64,000 nt of DNA from positions 107,273,141-107,337,140 of the forward strand of contig CM043942.1 of assembly GCA_014529385.2 (NCBI GenBank), in the 5' to 3' direction. The position numbers and the translations under genes are program-made. Origin of the DNA: Adiantum capillus-veneris (lineage: Eukaryota > Streptophyta > Polypodiopsida > Polypodiales > Pteridaceae). This document shows, one piece after another, positions 21,756 to 31,420 of this stretch. Under the pieces are notes generated by a model. That model was not told the DNA's origin. It ran no database searches and saw nothing but the letters and a program-made list of their open reading frames with translations. How positions within the stretch are numbered: the stretch's first letter is position 1; the number at the start of each line of letters is the position of its first letter.

Positions 21756-23820
21756 TTGTCTTCAAATGCAACAAGAATTTTAGAACTTGAAAACCAAATA
21801 GCATCTCTAAAACAAGAAAATCACCAGCTTCGGACTTTAAAAGAAACTCCAATAGGATTAAGAGCACGAGTAAAACGAATGAGAGATGTAGTAAACTTAA
21901 CAGAAGGTTCTGGACAAACAAAAAAAAGATTAAAGATTACTAGAGAACATGTGACTAGTCTTTTAGGATTTGGTATGTCCAATGTTCAAGAAAGGGTGAG
22001 ATTTTTGAATGAGGTAATGAACAAAAGTAATATTCTTAAACTTTTGAAACTTCCTAAAAATCAAACTCAGAAGAAATTGGTATTTCAAAATTTACTGAAA
22101 GATATGGGTTTATTGGTCAAACCTTCTCAAATGCAAGAAGTTTGTGATAGAGTGGGGGTGAGTAGAAGGGGTTACAGGGCCATCTCTAAAACGTGGTTTC
22201 AGGTTCTAAAGTATTACAAGATTAAAGCTTTTGGGTTGCCTAGGCCTCACAATGTTGGGAAAGTCAGGACTCTATTAAACGAAGAAATACCCGAACGTTT
22301 TGGAGAGTACTATCATATAGGAGAAACGATGCCATATGAAAAACAGAAAAAAAAATCTTCTTTTGAGTATAATGTTTTTAATAACATTTGGATGAGTATA
22401 AAAAATGTTCAATCTGCTATGGTGAGATACTATAATATGAAAGAAGTAGATTGTGAAGGAAAACTTATATTTGTTCGGAAATTGGACGAAGCTCAAATTC
22501 AAAAATGTCAAAAAATGAAAAGAGTATCCATATCCCTTATGAATAGAGCATTGGACTATATCCAGGGTAAGCTTGATTCCCCATACCACAAACCTCAATC
22601 AGAAATGGAGCTTTGGTGGATTGGAGCAGCTCAAATACCAGTAGAAAATCACGATACATTGAAATGGCTGTTTTTGCAGGCCGATATCCCTTCTGTTATA
22701 CAAGACCAAAATGTAGGTGAAAAACTCTGTGTAGATGGCATGGGTGACTTTTTTGTAGAATGGCACTTGAGTGCCAACCTAAAAGCATTAAAGTGCATGT
22801 TTGGTGTATGTGGAGGTGCCAATACTAAGTATCCATGTCTATATTGCATGGCAAGCACTGGAACAAAAGGATGGCTTGCAGAACACGAGGTTGGAAAACC
22901 ACCATCGAGAAATAGTGTGAATGTCATCGACTACCCATTGTCTTCTATGATTTGGGATCCAATTTTAACAATAGATTTAAAAAATATACATATATGCACA
23001 ATGCATGCAGAGATTAGAATCTTGGACAAATTGCTTCGAATCCATCTTTGACTAAGCATATTCTAAACTTGCAGACGAGTGCATAGAAAAATACGAGGCT
23101 TTGCTCTCTCAAATGGGTTTTCATGGTGGTCAAGTGCATCTAAAAAAAGATCCCACTCTTTCAAAAGGAACCGGTGATGTTTTGCAAGATGTTTCAATGG
23201 GTGGAGCAAAAGCTAGAAGATTTTTGAGTAACCATGACAACAAACAAGTTGATGTTATGTGGAATTGTTGGAAGGATCTTTGTGTTATAACAACCAATGT
23301 CAAAAGTAGACCAGATGTAGCCAACAAACACATGGAAGTGTGAAAGAATCTCGATAATTTTTTTAAAGTTTTGAGACAACAAGTTAGATCTGCTTCTTAT
23401 ACAAATGAATTTAAAAAGACAACAAAGCTTTTAATAACTGCTATTACAGATGCTTGGGGAGCAAAAGACATCACATATTACTTGGTGAGTATTCAATTAC
23501 ATTCTAAAGTCTGGATAGTATTTCACTTTTCATCCTATTGAGTTCAACTAACTTTTTTATTATTTTTAGCATATTCTGTATCTGCATGGACCATATTTTG
23601 CAAAAAAGGACCCCTTGCAACATGGAATACTCATGGAATGGAGAAATCTCACTATCAAGCGAGGACTTCTTTTTTCAAATGTACGAGAAAGGGAGGGGGA
23701 CAAAGAAGGAGAAATGCACTAAAGGAATTATTCAATTGGTTCTATAGGAGGCAATTACGACGGATGAGATCAAACAACCATACTGCTCAACCACAGATGG
23801 AGATTAATGCTTCACTTTGA
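21756..23820 (+). pseudogene. Broken intron-containing transposase-like gene, family unassigned
   Basis: The first frame (21756-23051, no early ATG, so the true start is unclear) opens with a coiled coil (ILELENQIASLKQENHQL), then a basic region. Later it has a Cys-rich block, KYPCLYCM near residue 361, and HICTMHAEIRILDKLL near its end. After a frame break at 23051-23070 a second frame continues (YEALLSQMGFHGGQVH). A clean GT-AG intron follows at 23485-23569 (85 bp), and the exons join in frame as YYL-HILYLHGPYF. Another frameshift near 23715 leads to a final FNWFYRRQLRR segment. Acidic residues near VDGMGDFF, plus the C-x2-C and H/C residues, recall DDE-type transposases with zinc-binding inserts, but I cannot prove it. 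At least two frameshifts make it non-functional. Function unknown. Confidence 0.55.
23485..23569 (+). other. Predicted intron in the transposase-like gene
   Basis: Donor CTTG|GTGAGT and acceptor TTATTTTTAG|CATATT flank 85 AT-rich bases with stops in frame. Splicing restores a continuous frame. This shows the gene once was, or derived from, a spliced unit, so it is not a retrocopy. Confidence 0.7.
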
Positions 23821-23896
23821 AACTTTGTACCGAACCTTTCTAAAGAGATCCAAATTCAAAAAAGATATTTTGGTGCAAAAAAATATCAAATTTACA

Positions 23897-25480
23897 TTAG
23901 TTTTTTATTTTTTTCATATCTCTAGGCATGTCACCCCTATATCTCAAAAACTTTCTTCTTTTATAGCTCCCAAGAAGGTTGACATTTGTCTCCTCAGCTG
24001 CTGCTGCATAGCTAGAGTAGCAAAGAAAGTATCCTGCTCTTGAGGCATTGAATCTTGCAGCATATCCAAATACTCTAAGTGCTTCTGCTCTCTCAAGTAG
24101 CATGATCTTGTTTGCATTGATTTGAAGGGGAGTGTACCCTAAAAACCGTGACAATATCTTCAGGGCAAACATTGGCAACTCAGGATCTTCAGAATACTGC
24201 ATGTGAAAAGCATAAAAGGTGGCACTATCCAATGTAGGCATGTAGTGCATGAGAGAGGAGGCATCCCTTCTTGAAGAGCCCTCTATTGCTTTCCCTCTCG
24301 AGCCTTTAGCTCTCCCAAGAAAATTGTCTTTGTGAAGGAGTTCAATCTGTAAAACAAGACAGAATGAGTAATTAAAACAAACTTGAAAAAAAAGAAAGAT
24401 TTCAGAAGGGAGATCACCTTTTGCAACTCATCTTCGGCAATGACTTTTTCTTGAAGGAGATTGCATGATCCGGTCATCTCTCTTATGTCAACTTCCTTTC
24501 CAATTTTTTTCAGCTTAAAGTCTCTGCCAAAATATTGGATGCCAAGCTCAACAAGTCTCTTCTCAAAATCCTCATCTTTGAGGGAAGGTTTCTCCTCTTC
24601 CACTCTTCTCATGCATAGAGCAAGTGCATCAAGAGCAAGCAGAAAATCTTTATTGGATGTCTCAAGATCAAGTGCCAAAAACTCCTCTTTTGACTCTTCT
24701 TCTGTGTCAATAAAATCTTTGGCCACCTCAAAAGCTTCAGAAATGGTTGCAATACAGTAGTCCTCCCTCATATTAAGCAGGCATTGGATATGATGGAGAG
24801 GGATATACTCTTTTCCATTGATATAGAAGTAGGGAAGGTTTGGAATAGTAAGGGAAGCTTCAGACACCTCTACCTCATCTGTTGGCACATCAATGACAAT
24901 ACTATCTCTAAATTGAGCCAAATCAAAATTTGCACTCTCCTGCTCCTCAGCTGCAACATCAACTTCCTCCTCTTCTAGAATTTCACTTTTCTCAAGCTGC
25001 AAAACTGTGGAAACATTTTTATTTGTTGCCTCTTCATGTGTATCTTTCACTTCATCAGCTTTGCCTTGCATGTCAACTTTAAGGAACAAAAAGAAAAGAA
25101 AGGCAACTTCTTTTGGAACAAGGCTGCAAGGCTTTAAATGTAATTGACAAGAAATGGCAGGTGGAAAAAGTCTTCTTAGAAAATCTTCCAAACCTCCTTG
25201 TTACTTTGCCTTTCTCAATTGAGTTGGTAGTAAATCTGGTTAGATGGCAATAAGTATTGCCATCTAAAACCAAACACTTGCCTTCAACTGCCTCTTCAAA
25301 CTCTTTGAATTCTTCTAACAAGAAGTCCTTCAAATGGTCTAACAAAGCTGCAAGATCAAACACAAGGTTGAATATTTCATATGCTTTGGTGTACACTTCC
25401 ATGTCACCACCATCCATCACAGCAACCAATAGCTTCTCACATGGACTCTCCTCCAAAATCTCCTCCCGACCTTCGTTCAT
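23897..25480 (-). CDS. Unassigned spliced gene, at least two to three exons
   Basis: Three minus-strand coding blocks follow one another. Block A (25480 to about 25200) starts MNEGREEILEESPCEKLL and is helical and acidic. Block B (about 25070-24418) has an acidic low-complexity part (SEILEEEEVDVAAEEQES) and a folded-looking part (NLPYFYINGKEYIPLHHIQC). Block C (24346-23897) contains MHYMPTLDSATFYAFHMQYS and ERAEALRVFGYAARFNASRAGYF. B and C join cleanly across a 71-bp GT-AG intron (24347-24417) in phase 0. The A-B junction is not resolved: the frame changes between about 25060 and 25210 and a T-rich acceptor-like tract is present. No stop interrupts the joined B-C frame, so it may be a live gene. 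I recognise no family. A nuclear or cytosolic acidic protein is a guess. Confidence 0.5.
24347..24417 (-). other. Predicted intron between blocks B and C
   Basis: Read on the minus strand: TTGCAAAAG|GTGATC donor and TCTTGTTTTACAG|ATTGAA acceptor, 71 bp, T-rich, phase 0. Joining it links Q-K to I-E-L-L and keeps the frame open for more than 140 further codons. Confidence 0.75.
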
Positions 25481-25499
25481 GGTAGAGGAAAAATCGAAC

Positions 25500-25936
25500 C
25501 GGTGAAGCTACCTAGACACAGGGTGAAGGTCGACAAGTACATGCCAAAGTGATATATAGAGCGATAAGGGGGAGGGTTACACGATGAGAAAAGCGCTCCG
25601 GGAACTGGGTCTAAGAACCTCACTAGCACGCCCAAACGAAGCAATAGGAGAGGGTTCCAGGATGTGCAACCTACTCGTATCGCGTCGTGCCGGAGCTGCC
25701 TAGTGGAACCAAGTAGAAGCTCGAACCACGCGATAGAGTCCCCACCCGGGGTTTTCAAACGGGTACCGGCCCGTCGTGCGGGACGAAGGGACTTTGAGAC
25801 AGCAAAGCGACACATAGCACTAGTGGAGGGAAGTAAAATAAACGCAATATCTCACGTCATGTGGGACAAGTAAACGTGTAACACCAATAAAAATGTAGAT
25901 CAAGCTTTATATAAGGTGCAAAATATTACCGTTATT
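25500..25936. other. Intergenic spacer between divergent units
   Basis: No gene seen. 25652-25690 contains a single diverged copy of the repeat motif found upstream of the histone-like frame (GGATGTGCAACC...TATCGCGTCGTGC). Confidence 0.5.
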
Positions 25937-26014
25937 GACACGTGTTAGCCATGCAAATGTGCCACGTGGCTTGCTTCCAACGGTCATCGTACGGACGGTC
26001 GGATGTATATAAAG
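25937..26014 (+). promoter_or_regulatory. Promoter-like cluster: ACGT boxes, octamer, MSA element, TATA box
   Basis: In order: GACACGTGT (25937), ATGCAAAT octamer (25951-25958), the palindromic G-box GCCACGTGGC (25961-25970), TCCAACGGTCA (25976-25986) and TATATAAAG (26006-26014). TCCAACGGTCA fits the plant mitosis-specific activator consensus YCYAACGGYYA exactly. Three-repeat MYB factors bind that element to drive G2/M expression. Octamer-like boxes are common in histone promoters. The spacing to the TATA box is normal. The next plus-strand coding frame is the histone-like one at 26710. Whether this promoter drives it is inference. Confidence 0.55.
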
Positions 26015-26230
26015 CTCTCTCACGTGCTCATTTTTTACTTTCCCCCATACCTCACATTCGCGTCGTGTTGTTCCTCCTAAACGACCCGCACTTCCTTCCA
26101 TCGACCCATCCTTGCCATCCGCACTTTCTAATATCTTTCTTCCATCGACCCGCGCTACCCATCCTCACCCAATACGATACAATACAAGCAAGTCCTAGAG
26201 CCGTACACTTGTCCTTCCATTGCCAAGATC

Positions 26231-26700
26231 AGCAGCTTTACATACAACGCGACTCAAATATGTTCTAGCATGTGGGTGACCGGGCTATCGCGTCGTGCAG
26301 GTGTCCATTGATTCATTGTCGAGGCTTAACAACTTCACATACGATGCGATCCTGCCATGTTCTAGGATGTGGGTGAACCGGCTATCGCGTCGTGCAGGTC
26401 TTCTTCCTTGATTTATTGGAAAGGTGAAAGGCTTCACATACAACGTGATACGGACATGTTCTAGAGTGTGGGTGAGCCGGCTATGGCGTCGTGCAGGTCT
26501 TCTTCCTTGATTTAGTGGAAAGGTCCTAAGCTTCACATACGACGTGATACGAACATATTCTAGAGTGTGGGTGACCCTTCTATCGCGTCGTGTAGGTGTC
26601 TCTCCATGATTCTTACCCAATATCATTTGCTTCACATACGGTACGATAGGGACAGCTTGTAGATTGTGGGTGACCCAGCTATCGCCTCGTGTGGTGTTTT
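26231..26700 (+). repeat. About 101-bp tandem repeat, five copies, ending at the histone-like ATG
   Basis: Each unit holds CTTCACATACGACGTGATACG, ACATGTTCTAGAGTGTGGGTG and CTATCGCGTCGTGCAGGT, then TTCTTCCTTGATTTA. Copies start near 26231, 26328, 26430, 26528 and 26629. The last copy is followed directly by TTTTGTGACCCAA and the ATG at 26710. CG dinucleotides in the core are retained in most copies, in contrast to the AT-rich surroundings. Confidence 0.85.
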
Positions 26701-26709
26701 GTGACCCAA

Positions 26710-27369
26710 ATGGCGAGGACAAAGCAGACTGCAAGGAAAGTCTACCAAGCCCCAAATGATCCAAAAAAATATGATTTAGAGAAAGATCCAGAGAAACCAC
26801 CGCCTCCACTACCTCGTCTGAGGTCCACTGCTAGAAAAAGGTTGAATTATCAGGTCAAATCTTTAAGAGAAATAATAAAAGCACAAAAGTCTACTTGTCT
26901 ACTGATTCCAAAGCTATCTTTCATGAGAGTTATCAAAGAGATATCAGATAGACTTGTAAGCATGATGAATATCAAAACTTTTGACTAAATAAGGTGGCAA
27001 TCTCAAGCTGTGATGTGCCTTTAGGAAGCTGCTGAGGATTTTCTCATAGACTTTATGAATGATAGCTACATTGCAGCTGCATTTTCTCACAGGGTCACAC
27101 TTATGAGCAAAGATTTTGTGCTTGTGTCAAGGATGAGGTACACGTTTGATAAGGCTCTTGAGCTTATTCCTAGTGAGGATCTTAGAGCCTTCCAAGTTTT
27201 AAATATCCCTCCTTCCAAGCAGCAGAAAGATTTAGGGGTTGTCATTGAGGATGTTACACATGAGTATGAGACAAGAAACGCCCAGGATATCAAAGCAGGA
27301 AAGGAGGTTGAGAGGGAGCAAGACATGATATCAGAGGATGCGATCCTTAACACTAGGTTGGTAACCTAA
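26710..27369 (+). pseudogene. Divergent centromere-type histone H3 (CenH3-like) reading frame with two in-frame stops
   Basis: The frame begins MARTKQTARK, identical to the start of histone H3, then has a proline-rich tail (EKPPPPLPRLRSTARKR). The histone fold is clear: SLREIIKAQKSTCLLIP (alpha-N), KLSFMRVIKEIS (alpha-1), a lengthened loop 1, RWQSQAVMCL-stop-EAAEDFL (alpha-2) and HRVTLMSKDFVLVSRMR (alpha-3). The long loop 1, Trp at the start of alpha-2, LLIP and EAAED are features of CenH3/CENP-A, not of canonical H3. Two stops, TAA in loop 1 (26986-26988) and TAG where a conserved Gln codon is expected (27019-27021), interrupt one continuous frame. A C-terminal extension of about 75 residues follows, and its last few codons lie inside a dispersed repeat (27350-27396). 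No introns, although plant CenH3 genes usually have several. It may be a pseudogene or a retrocopy. In living cells CenH3 marks centromeric nucleosomes. Confidence 0.75.
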
Positions 27370-27396
27370 CAGGACATAAAAGTGTCCTTTCAGGGT
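27350..27396 (+). repeat. Dispersed about 45-bp motif with internal hairpin (copy a)
   Basis: TTAACACTAGGTTGGTAACC then AACAGGACATAAAAGTGTCC. Related copies occur at about 43395-43434 and 60975-61016 (opposite orientation). The last 16 bases can pair with themselves. Confidence 0.6.
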
Positions 27397-28169
27397 TTTG
27401 AAAAAAACCTCCAAAACCATAATAGATCCACTCATTTTGTAAAATCCTTTCATGAGGTTATAGTTCAAGGCCTACTACACATGTAAAAAATAAGAAACTT
27501 GTAAAATTTCTCATCTTTTGGTCACACCAAGCCTCCAAAGTTGATGGACTAGTACATTTTCATCAAAACAGTCATTTCTTACGTTTTATTGCATAAAAAT
27601 AAGATTAGGGATTTTTGTAGGACTTGAGATAAATTCCCTAGTTAACTTCAATGGGTTGGTGATCAGAACATATGATTGCTTCTCACTCACTATTTTTTGT
27701 TTTGCCAAAGGAAATAGGTACAAAAAAGTTGAATTTTTACCATTCTGCAAACCTATCATCAAAGTTTCTATAGCCACACTCAATACAAATAATATATGCA
27801 GGTTTTCTTAGTTCTCTATTGTCCTTTAGGTTCATAAGGATCCATGGAGCATGTCAAAAGAATAATAAATCTCTTACCAAGGGGAATCTTGGGGACAAAG
27901 ATGAAGTGCTAAATACAGCAAACATGAAAAAACTGGGTTCAACATTATGAGTTGTAGAATCCCATAGAAACTATTCAATATCTATCCAAATTTGATCCTT
28001 ATGACTAGATATGGTTACTACCTACAAAATGCATGTAGTTGTCACAAGAAACTAACAATATTGAAAAAGCTATACTTGATATACTAAAATGTTTCGTTTT
28101 CTTCTATAATTGAAAAAATCAACCATCGTTGTCTACTATGCCAAATAGGGTATTAGGTGCCCCAAAACT
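27397..28169. other. AT-rich intergenic stretch, no gene
   Basis: Only short frames with no recognisable content. Nothing supportable on either strand. Confidence 0.5.
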
Positions 28170-28720
28170 CAAGGAATATTAGCATAGAGCACAAAGAGAT
28201 TCTTAGTAGCATAGAGGGAACCCTATGACCTTCAGGCCACAGGGTGCCATTATAGAGTAAACAGAGGTTCTTACTAGCATAGAGGGGACCCTATGGACTT
28301 CATCCCACAAGGTCTCCTCAATGGAGAGCACCATATGTCCCTGGGGTCATAGGTTACCAGAAAACCCTCATGAAGTGTTTCTTTAAAACATTGTGGCCAC
28401 CTTGTGGCCTTGGGGCCATAGGATGCCAATGTAGAGCATAGAGAGGTTCTTACTAGCATGCAGGGGACCCTATGGCCTTCAGGCCATAGATTTACATATG
28501 GTGTTGGTGTAGAGGCTCTAAAGGGGTACTTATGCCATTCAAGGGATACTTCTTTGAGGGTCCTCTAATGTCATAAGAGAACATGTCATCACACTACCAT
28601 AGAGTGTCCTAGGTACACTTGTAGAACCATTTTGTTGGCACCCTTTGGACCTAGGACCACATGGTTTAACATAGAGGTGACTCTATGGCCCTAGGTCCAT
28701 ATGGATGTAATAATATCCAT
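28170..28720 (+). repeat. Satellite-like array with GGCCTTCAGGCCATAGG palindromes
   Basis: Diverged units of roughly 80-130 bp contain GAGGTTCTTACTAGCATAGAGGGGACCCTATGGCCTT followed by a self-complementary CCTATGG-CCTTCAGG-CCATAGG core. At least four units lie here; the same phrases return at 29655-30000 on the far side of the next reading frame. Confidence 0.75.
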
Positions 28721-28751
28721 CTTGTCTAAATATATGTCATTCTTTTTACAG

Positions 28752-29669
28752 AAAATGTCTTAGAAGAGAAAGTCAAAGTCAGTTGATGCAAGAGGCTCAA
28801 CACCAAGTTCTTGGTATCTAGATTTTCACTTACCAAATGGTGGAAGTGATGAGAAAGTCCACTTGTTCTTTCAAGATAAAGAGCAATTTCCCTTCAAGGA
28901 CTGTGGTATTGTCAAGGAGATAAAGAAAGATTGTTCAGATCTTGAAATGTCTCCATTCCTTGGAGTAAAACTACTCAATGGTGACTCCTACTTGTTGGAG
29001 CCTGTGGCCTTTGCTCAAAAATTGGTGAAGGTTGATTATGAAGGATTGACAATGACAAAAGCAGGGTCGGTGGAGCTTCAAGACGACAGTCCAAGTGAGA
29101 ACTTTATAGACTTATATATTGAGGGCTTTAAGAAAGTCAATCAATATTTAGGTAAATTGAGCAGCACAAAGAAGAATAAGAAGCGAAAGAGTGAAGACAC
29201 ATGTACAAAAAATCAATCTAAGATGCTCAAGGAGAGTCAGACTCCCTCACTTGGAGAAAATAGTGGAAATGTGGTCGAAGAAATTCTTTCAGTTATACCC
29301 TTACAGACTCAAGAAGCAGGAGATTCTAATGGACTTGCAAACCTAACAGTTGGAACCCCCTCAGTGGCAGTGGTTGTGGACTCAGCATCCTTAGCTGTGT
29401 TGGACTCTATTATACATCCCAAAGAAAAAGATCTTGATAAAGAAGTTGCCAAAACTTCTAAGAGTGGGCTAGATGGATACGTCGGAATTGACCACTATTT
29501 TAAATTTGGTGTACAATTTACCCAATTGATCCCAGTTGAGCAATGCAACCTTGCACCAAAAGGCTATAGATGCAGACCATTGTCAGATGTATATGTGAAA
29601 TATCTCTTGAAGCAATTTGCAGGGCACTCTAGGCCAATCTCCAGTGCATATAGAATAAAGGGTTTCTAA
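28752..29669 (+). CDS. Unassigned lysine-rich protein frame flanked by satellite copies
   Basis: An open frame follows a splice-acceptor-like TTCTTTTTACAG at 28740-28751. Read from the ATG at 28755 it begins MS-stop-KRKSKS, with an in-frame TAG at codon three, then runs open for about 300 codons. It includes an N-terminal part with WYLDFHLPNGGSDEKVHLFF and KLLNGDSYLLEPVAFAQKLV. A KKNKKRKSE stretch resembling a nuclear localisation signal follows, then a Ser/Thr-rich middle and a C-terminal part with YKCRPLSDVYVKYLL-like character (YRCRPLSDVYVKYLLKQF). The last codons (RIKGF) are encoded by the flanking satellite, so the natural end is probably lost. It may be the 3' exon of a larger gene whose earlier exons I cannot identify. 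Family unknown. Confidence 0.4.
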
Positions 29670-30000
29670 CTAGCATACAAGGCACACCTTGTGCGCCTGG
29701 GGACATAGTGTGCCAACATAGAGCATAGAAGGGTTTCTTATTGGCATAAACAACATCTTGTGGACCTAAGACAACCTACAGCCTTACGGACATAGGGTGA
29801 AACATAAATAAAGTCCCATATGGCTTTGAAGGACTGGACCTCTTTATAGGTTGGGACCAGCTAACAATCCTAACCCTATGGCCTTGAGGTCATAAAGACA
29901 CATATTAAATTCATAGACATGTCTACAAAGAGCACCATATGGCCTTAAGGCCATAGGTGCAATAGATGGCATCTCATGGTCTTATAGCCATAGGATACTA
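29655..30000 (+). repeat. Second block of the satellite-like array
   Basis: GGGTTTCTAACTAGCATACAAGG..., GTGCCAACATAGAGCATAGAAGGG and GGCCTTAAGGCCATAGG repeat the phrases of 28170-28720, more diverged. Confidence 0.7.
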
Positions 30001-30492
30001 TATAGTATTGTTTTGACTTTTTAAGTGTGAAATATTAGTTTGAATGTTGTTTAAATTATCGTGTATTTAAAACTTGATAGCATGCTACAAAACCATGACC
30101 AAGTATTTTGTTATACATGGATTAAGGTCACCAAATTATGACAAGACTGTTTAATAGTATTTGTCTTTACATATTATCTTTTTTAATTGTTGTAATCAAT
30201 CTATATGCTGCTTTAAAATCATATCAATTGGTTTTTTTGACACCTCATTTTTTGAGAAGCTACTTCTAGAAGCATTTGTTGAATTTTGAAAAGCACTGAT
30301 GTCATACAAATCCTCTTTCCAAAAACTATATTGAAAGCTTATTCTTAAATTTTATAGTAGAGAAATTAAAATAGAGTCATACAATCATGATAATTTATCT
30401 AAATTAAAGGCAACTAGAGCTTAGAAATCATTAAATAACACAATCCTAGCCTACACGTTTAGAATTTGGGAAACGGGATTTTCCCAAATTAT
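30001..30492. other. AT-rich stretch, no gene
   Basis: No homology or repeat structure noticed. Confidence 0.5.
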
Positions 30493-30715
30493 CTAAAATG
30501 GTGTTTTTTTGAGTATGTTTTTCAACCATAGCCTTGAGATTATGAAAGTTTGTAAACTCTCAATTTTTTGCTTCATGTAATAGACCCATACTTTCCTTGT
30601 ATGGTCATGAATGAAGCTCACATAGTACCTACATCCAGACATAGATGTAGTCTTTTCTAGATCCCATATATCTATATTTACTAAATCCATTGCAATATTC
30701 ATGTTTACATGCTTG
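30493..30715 (-). pseudogene. Ty1/copia integrase fragment of a third family
   Basis: The minus strand reads VNIDIWDLEKTTSMSGCRYY then VSFIHDHTRKVWVYYMKQK, the core of a copia integrase. In the family, the catalytic Asp lies in the segment before TTSMSG and the second in FIDDH-type sequence; here that Asp is His. Wording differs from the copia-1/copia-2 family (YIYFVTFIDDYSRHAWVF), so it derives from another lineage. No LTR or other domain accompanies it. Confidence 0.75.
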
Positions 30716-30879
30716 CATTAGGAAAAATATGAACTTTGTATGGGTTTTGTATGAATCCCTAATTTTAAGGGATTAAGATTTATTTTGTGTAGAGTGTGGG
30801 GGACAAGTGCATTCAATAAGCTACTTTTGAGTAGAATACTCTAGGGTTTTTTCGCGAGCCATGTAGGTTGAGGTCCTCT

Positions 30880-31225
30880 TAGAGGTCCCTTTCTCTCTCT
30901 CTCTCACTCTCTCTTCAAAATTGAAGGAAAAAGTATAATGGCATTAACTACTTCCTTTCACTGGTTTCCCATTCCACAACATTAAAAACATGCATAAACC
31001 CAAGCTAAAAAATGAACTTTTTCCCAAAATCCAATTTTCACATATTTTTGTACTTAAAAGTTCCTCTCAACCTATATACATATATAACAAAAAGACCTTT
31101 TTTTTAACTTACACTCACTAGAAAGATAATTTTTGACTTTTTCTTTTCCCTTTAAAAAACTAACTCTCTACCTCTCCCTCTCCCTCTCCTTTCCGTTCTC
31201 TCTCATCTGTCTCTCTCCTACCTCT

Positions 31226-31278
<53 letters not shown>

Positions 31279-31420
31279 TTGCTCTCCCTCTCCCCTACCT
31301 TTGGCCTCCCACTCCCCTTCCATCTGCTCTCCTCTTCCCTTACTCTCTCCCTCTCCTCATTCCCGCCCTCTCCTCTACCTCCCTCTTCTCCCTTCCATTG
31401 CATCCAGAACTTTACCAGCC
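30880..31420 (+). repeat. CT-rich tract with C10 run and (CT)n microsatellite
   Basis: Pyrimidine-rich from about 31150; a C run then (CT)n at about 31226-31276. The frames across it are low-complexity artefacts. Confidence 0.8.

Noticed and set aside
21756-23051. hAT or Mutator transposase
   Set aside because: No hAT dimerisation signature and no MULE DDE or zinc-finger pattern could be matched; left unassigned.
26285-26809. A 174-residue minus-strand protein with repeated sequence
   Set aside because: Produced by the 101-bp tandem repeats; it runs through the histone-like start and has no features of its own.
26710-29669. A reassigned genetic code in which TAA and TAG encode glutamine
   Set aside because: The dirigent gene, the gypsy-1 frames and the minus-strand spliced gene all use TAA or TAG as ordinary stops, and other decayed frames have TGA stops and frameshifts. 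Pseudogene decay explains the pattern.
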